DNA of 6,195 bases from assembly GCA_902803255.1 (NCBI GenBank), contig CADCPG010000289.1, positions 1-6,195 of the forward strand, written 5' to 3'. Source of the stretch: an uncultured Ruminococcus sp. (GTDB taxonomy: Bacteria > Bacillota > Clostridia > Oscillospirales > CAG-272). Shown in pieces: positions 4,902 through 6,195 of the stretch. The stretch's first letter is position 1. Each line of letters opens with the position of its first letter. A program made the position numbers and the translations under genes. The notes under the pieces were generated by a model, which did no database searches, was not told where the DNA came from, and worked only from the letters and a program-made list of their open reading frames with translations.

Positions 4902-5826
4902 GAAGAGAAAACAGGACGTCATCATAGAAGTCAGAGGCCTGTGCAAGAGCTTCATCGAAGACAGGATGGTCTTGAAGAACATCGACTGCGACATAAAGCG
5001 GGGCGAGCAGATCGTCGTGATAGGGCCGTCTGGCGGCGGCAAGAGCACATTCCTGCGCTGCCTCAACACGCTCGAAGCCCCGACGAGAGGCGAGATCTGG
5101 TTCGACGGCAGGCTCCTCACTCCCGCCGACCCCTATCTGCATCCCGACGTTATCGCCAAGAGTTCGACCTATCTCTCGATGACGGAGGGCGGTGTCCTTC
5201 CCGGCGACGCGCTGGCAAAGATCAGGGAGGAACGCCTTCTCCGGAAGAACATCCGCCACGAGGGCAGGGAGTTCTCTGCGGCTCTCAAAAAGACGGAGGA
5301 TGAGAACAGAGTGTCGATCGACCTTGCCAGGCGCAGGATCGGCATGGTGTTCCAGCATTTCAACCTTTTCCCTCATTTCAACGTGCAGAAAAACATCACG
5401 TTCGCTCCGGTGACGCTGGGGCTCCAGACCGAGGAGGAGGCCGAGGAGCGCGCCCTGAGCCTGCTCCGGCGCATCGGCCTGGAGGACAAGAAGGACGCCT
5501 TCCCGAGCCAGCTCTCGGGCGGACAGAAACAGCGCATAGCCATTGTGCGGGCGCTTGCCATGAACCCCGAGGTGATGCTCTTCGACGAGCCGACGTCGGC
5601 GCTCGACCCCGAGATGGTCGGCGAAGTGCTCGACGTCATGAAGAGACTGGCGGAGCAGGGCATGACGATGGTCGTCGTCACGCACGAGATGGGGTTCGCG
5701 AGAGAGGTGGCAAGCCGCGCGATCTTCCTCGACGACGGCGTTATCGCGGAGGACGGACAGCCCTCGCAGCTGTTCGACAGCCCGAAGAGCGAGCGCCTGC
5801 GCTCGTTCCTCGCTAAGGTCCTGTGA
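4888..5826 (+). CDS. Polar amino acid ABC transporter, ATP-binding protein with an internal insertion
   Basis: This is the ATPase that powers the importer on the cytoplasmic face. All nucleotide-binding motifs are present: Walker A GPSGGGKST (46-54), Q-loop Gln156 in GMVFQHFNLFPH (152-163), signature LSGGQKQR (209-216), Walker B VMLFDEP (229-235), D-loop SALD (237-240) and H-loop His266 in THEM. FNLFPH after the Q-loop is characteristic of the GlnQ/HisP polar amino acid group. The protein has 312 residues where the group usually has about 240-255. The excess lies between residues of about 79 and 147, where Walker A to the Q-loop spans 104 residues versus 44 in E. coli GlnQ. Translation starts at GTG 4888, with GAGGAGG at 4871-4877 inside the permease gene, so the two are translationally coupled. 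Confidence 0.95.
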   Translation: MTGTEKRKQDVIIEVRGLCKSFIEDRMVLKNIDCDIKRGEQIVVIGPSGGGKSTFLRCLNTLEAPTRGEIWFDGRLLTPADPYLHPDVIAKSSTYLSMTEGGVLPGDALAKIREERLLRKNIRHEGREFSAALKKTEDENRVSIDLARRRIGMVFQHFNLFPHFNVQKNITFAPVTLGLQTEEEAEERALSLLRRIGLEDKKDAFPSQLSGGQKQRIAIVRALAMNPEVMLFDEPTSALDPEMVGEVLDVMKRLAEQGMTMVVVTHEMGFAREVASRAIFLDDGVIAEDGQPSQLFDSPKSERLRSFLAKVL

Positions 5827-5854
5827 TATGACGGAAAAGGAGGAGAATGACTCA

Positions 5855-6195
5855 ATGGGACTCATCGATCTTAGAGGGCGCAGTTTTCTGACGCTCCTCG
5901 ACTATACCCCCGAAGAGATCGGCTTCCTGCTCGACCTGGCGGCAGGGCTGAAGCGAATGAAGTGCGAAAAGGCTCCTCACAGCATATGCGGCGGGATGAA
6001 CGCCGCCCTGATCTTCGAGAAGACCTCGACGCGCACCCGCTGCTCCTTCGAGGTGGCGGCGGCGGACCTCGGAATGCACACGGTGTATCTCGACCCGTCC
6101 GCGTCGCAGATAGGGAAGAAGGAGAGCATAAAGGACACCGCCCGGGTGCTCGGGCGCATGTTCGACGGCATCGAATACCGCGGATACGGACAGGA
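5855..6195 (+). CDS. argF: Ornithine carbamoyltransferase, N-terminal part (cut by window end)
   Basis: The enzyme transfers the carbamoyl group of carbamoyl phosphate to ornithine, giving citrulline, the substrate of ArgG. The 113 complete codons visible cover most of the carbamoyl-phosphate domain. They begin LRGRSFLTLLDYTPEEI and contain the hallmark FEKTSTRTRCSFE (54-66), whose STRTR binds the phosphate. SQIGKKESIKDTARVLGRM (84-102) and EYRGYGQ follow and strongly resemble enterobacterial ArgF/ArgI. The ATG at 5855 is preferred because AAAGGAGGAG lies at 5836-5845 and the N-terminus fits the family. An in-frame ATG at 5828 would add nine residues encoded across the ribosome binding site. 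It starts 28 bp after the ATPase stop with no terminator between, so it is probably in the same operon. Anabolic rather than catabolic use is inferred from argG and argH nearby. Confidence 0.95.
   Translation, partial: MGLIDLRGRSFLTLLDYTPEEIGFLLDLAAGLKRMKCEKAPHSICGGMNAALIFEKTSTRTRCSFEVAAADLGMHTVYLDPSASQIGKKESIKDTARVLGRMFDGIEYRGYGQ

Noticed and set aside
5828..5854. Upstream in-frame start for argF
   Set aside because: The nine extra codons are the ribosome binding site itself (AAAGGAGGAG), which points to the ATG at 5855.
4771..5865. Minus-strand open frame of 364 codons opposite the ATPase gene
   Set aside because: It is antisense to a gene with every ABC motif, and the translation is rich in Arg, His and Leu without recognisable domains.

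Overview
The window comes from a moderately GC-rich bacterium. The low-GC promoter with consensus SigA-type boxes, strong AGGAGG-type ribosome binding sites, a substrate-binding lipoprotein in place of a free periplasmic protein, and a single-permease polar amino acid transporter all fit a Gram-positive Firmicute, probably a Clostridia-type anaerobe. That assignment is inference; no marker gene here fixes the taxon. All genes read on the + strand.

Bases 1-65 are the 3' part of a tRNA-His gene (anticodon GTG, encoded CCA). Bases 66-569 contain no convincing protein gene. They hold a 16-bp stem-loop, a stretch dense in short hairpins, an exact 28-bp second copy of the tRNA 3' end, a textbook intrinsic terminator, a cluster of GAATAT/ATATTC palindromes that look like ArgR operators, a perfect-consensus promoter (TTGACA, 17 bp, TATAAT) and a leader of about 100 nt.

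From 570 onward is an arginine-biosynthesis cluster: argG (argininosuccinate synthase), argH (argininosuccinate lyase), a three-gene polar amino acid ABC importer (binding lipoprotein, permease, ATPase), and the 5' part of argF (ornithine carbamoyltransferase), which is cut by the window end. ArgF makes citrulline, ArgG joins it to aspartate, and ArgH releases arginine and fumarate. The importer lies between argH and argF, so an arginine-related substrate such as arginine, ornithine or citrulline is the natural guess. The sequence does not prove it.

I see no wholly new system. The points most worth a second look are the duplicated tRNA-His 3' end, which resembles an integration scar; the insertion of about 60 residues between Walker A and the Q-loop of the ATPase; the ARG-box-like cluster ahead of argG; and the very stable hairpin between the binding-protein and permease genes.
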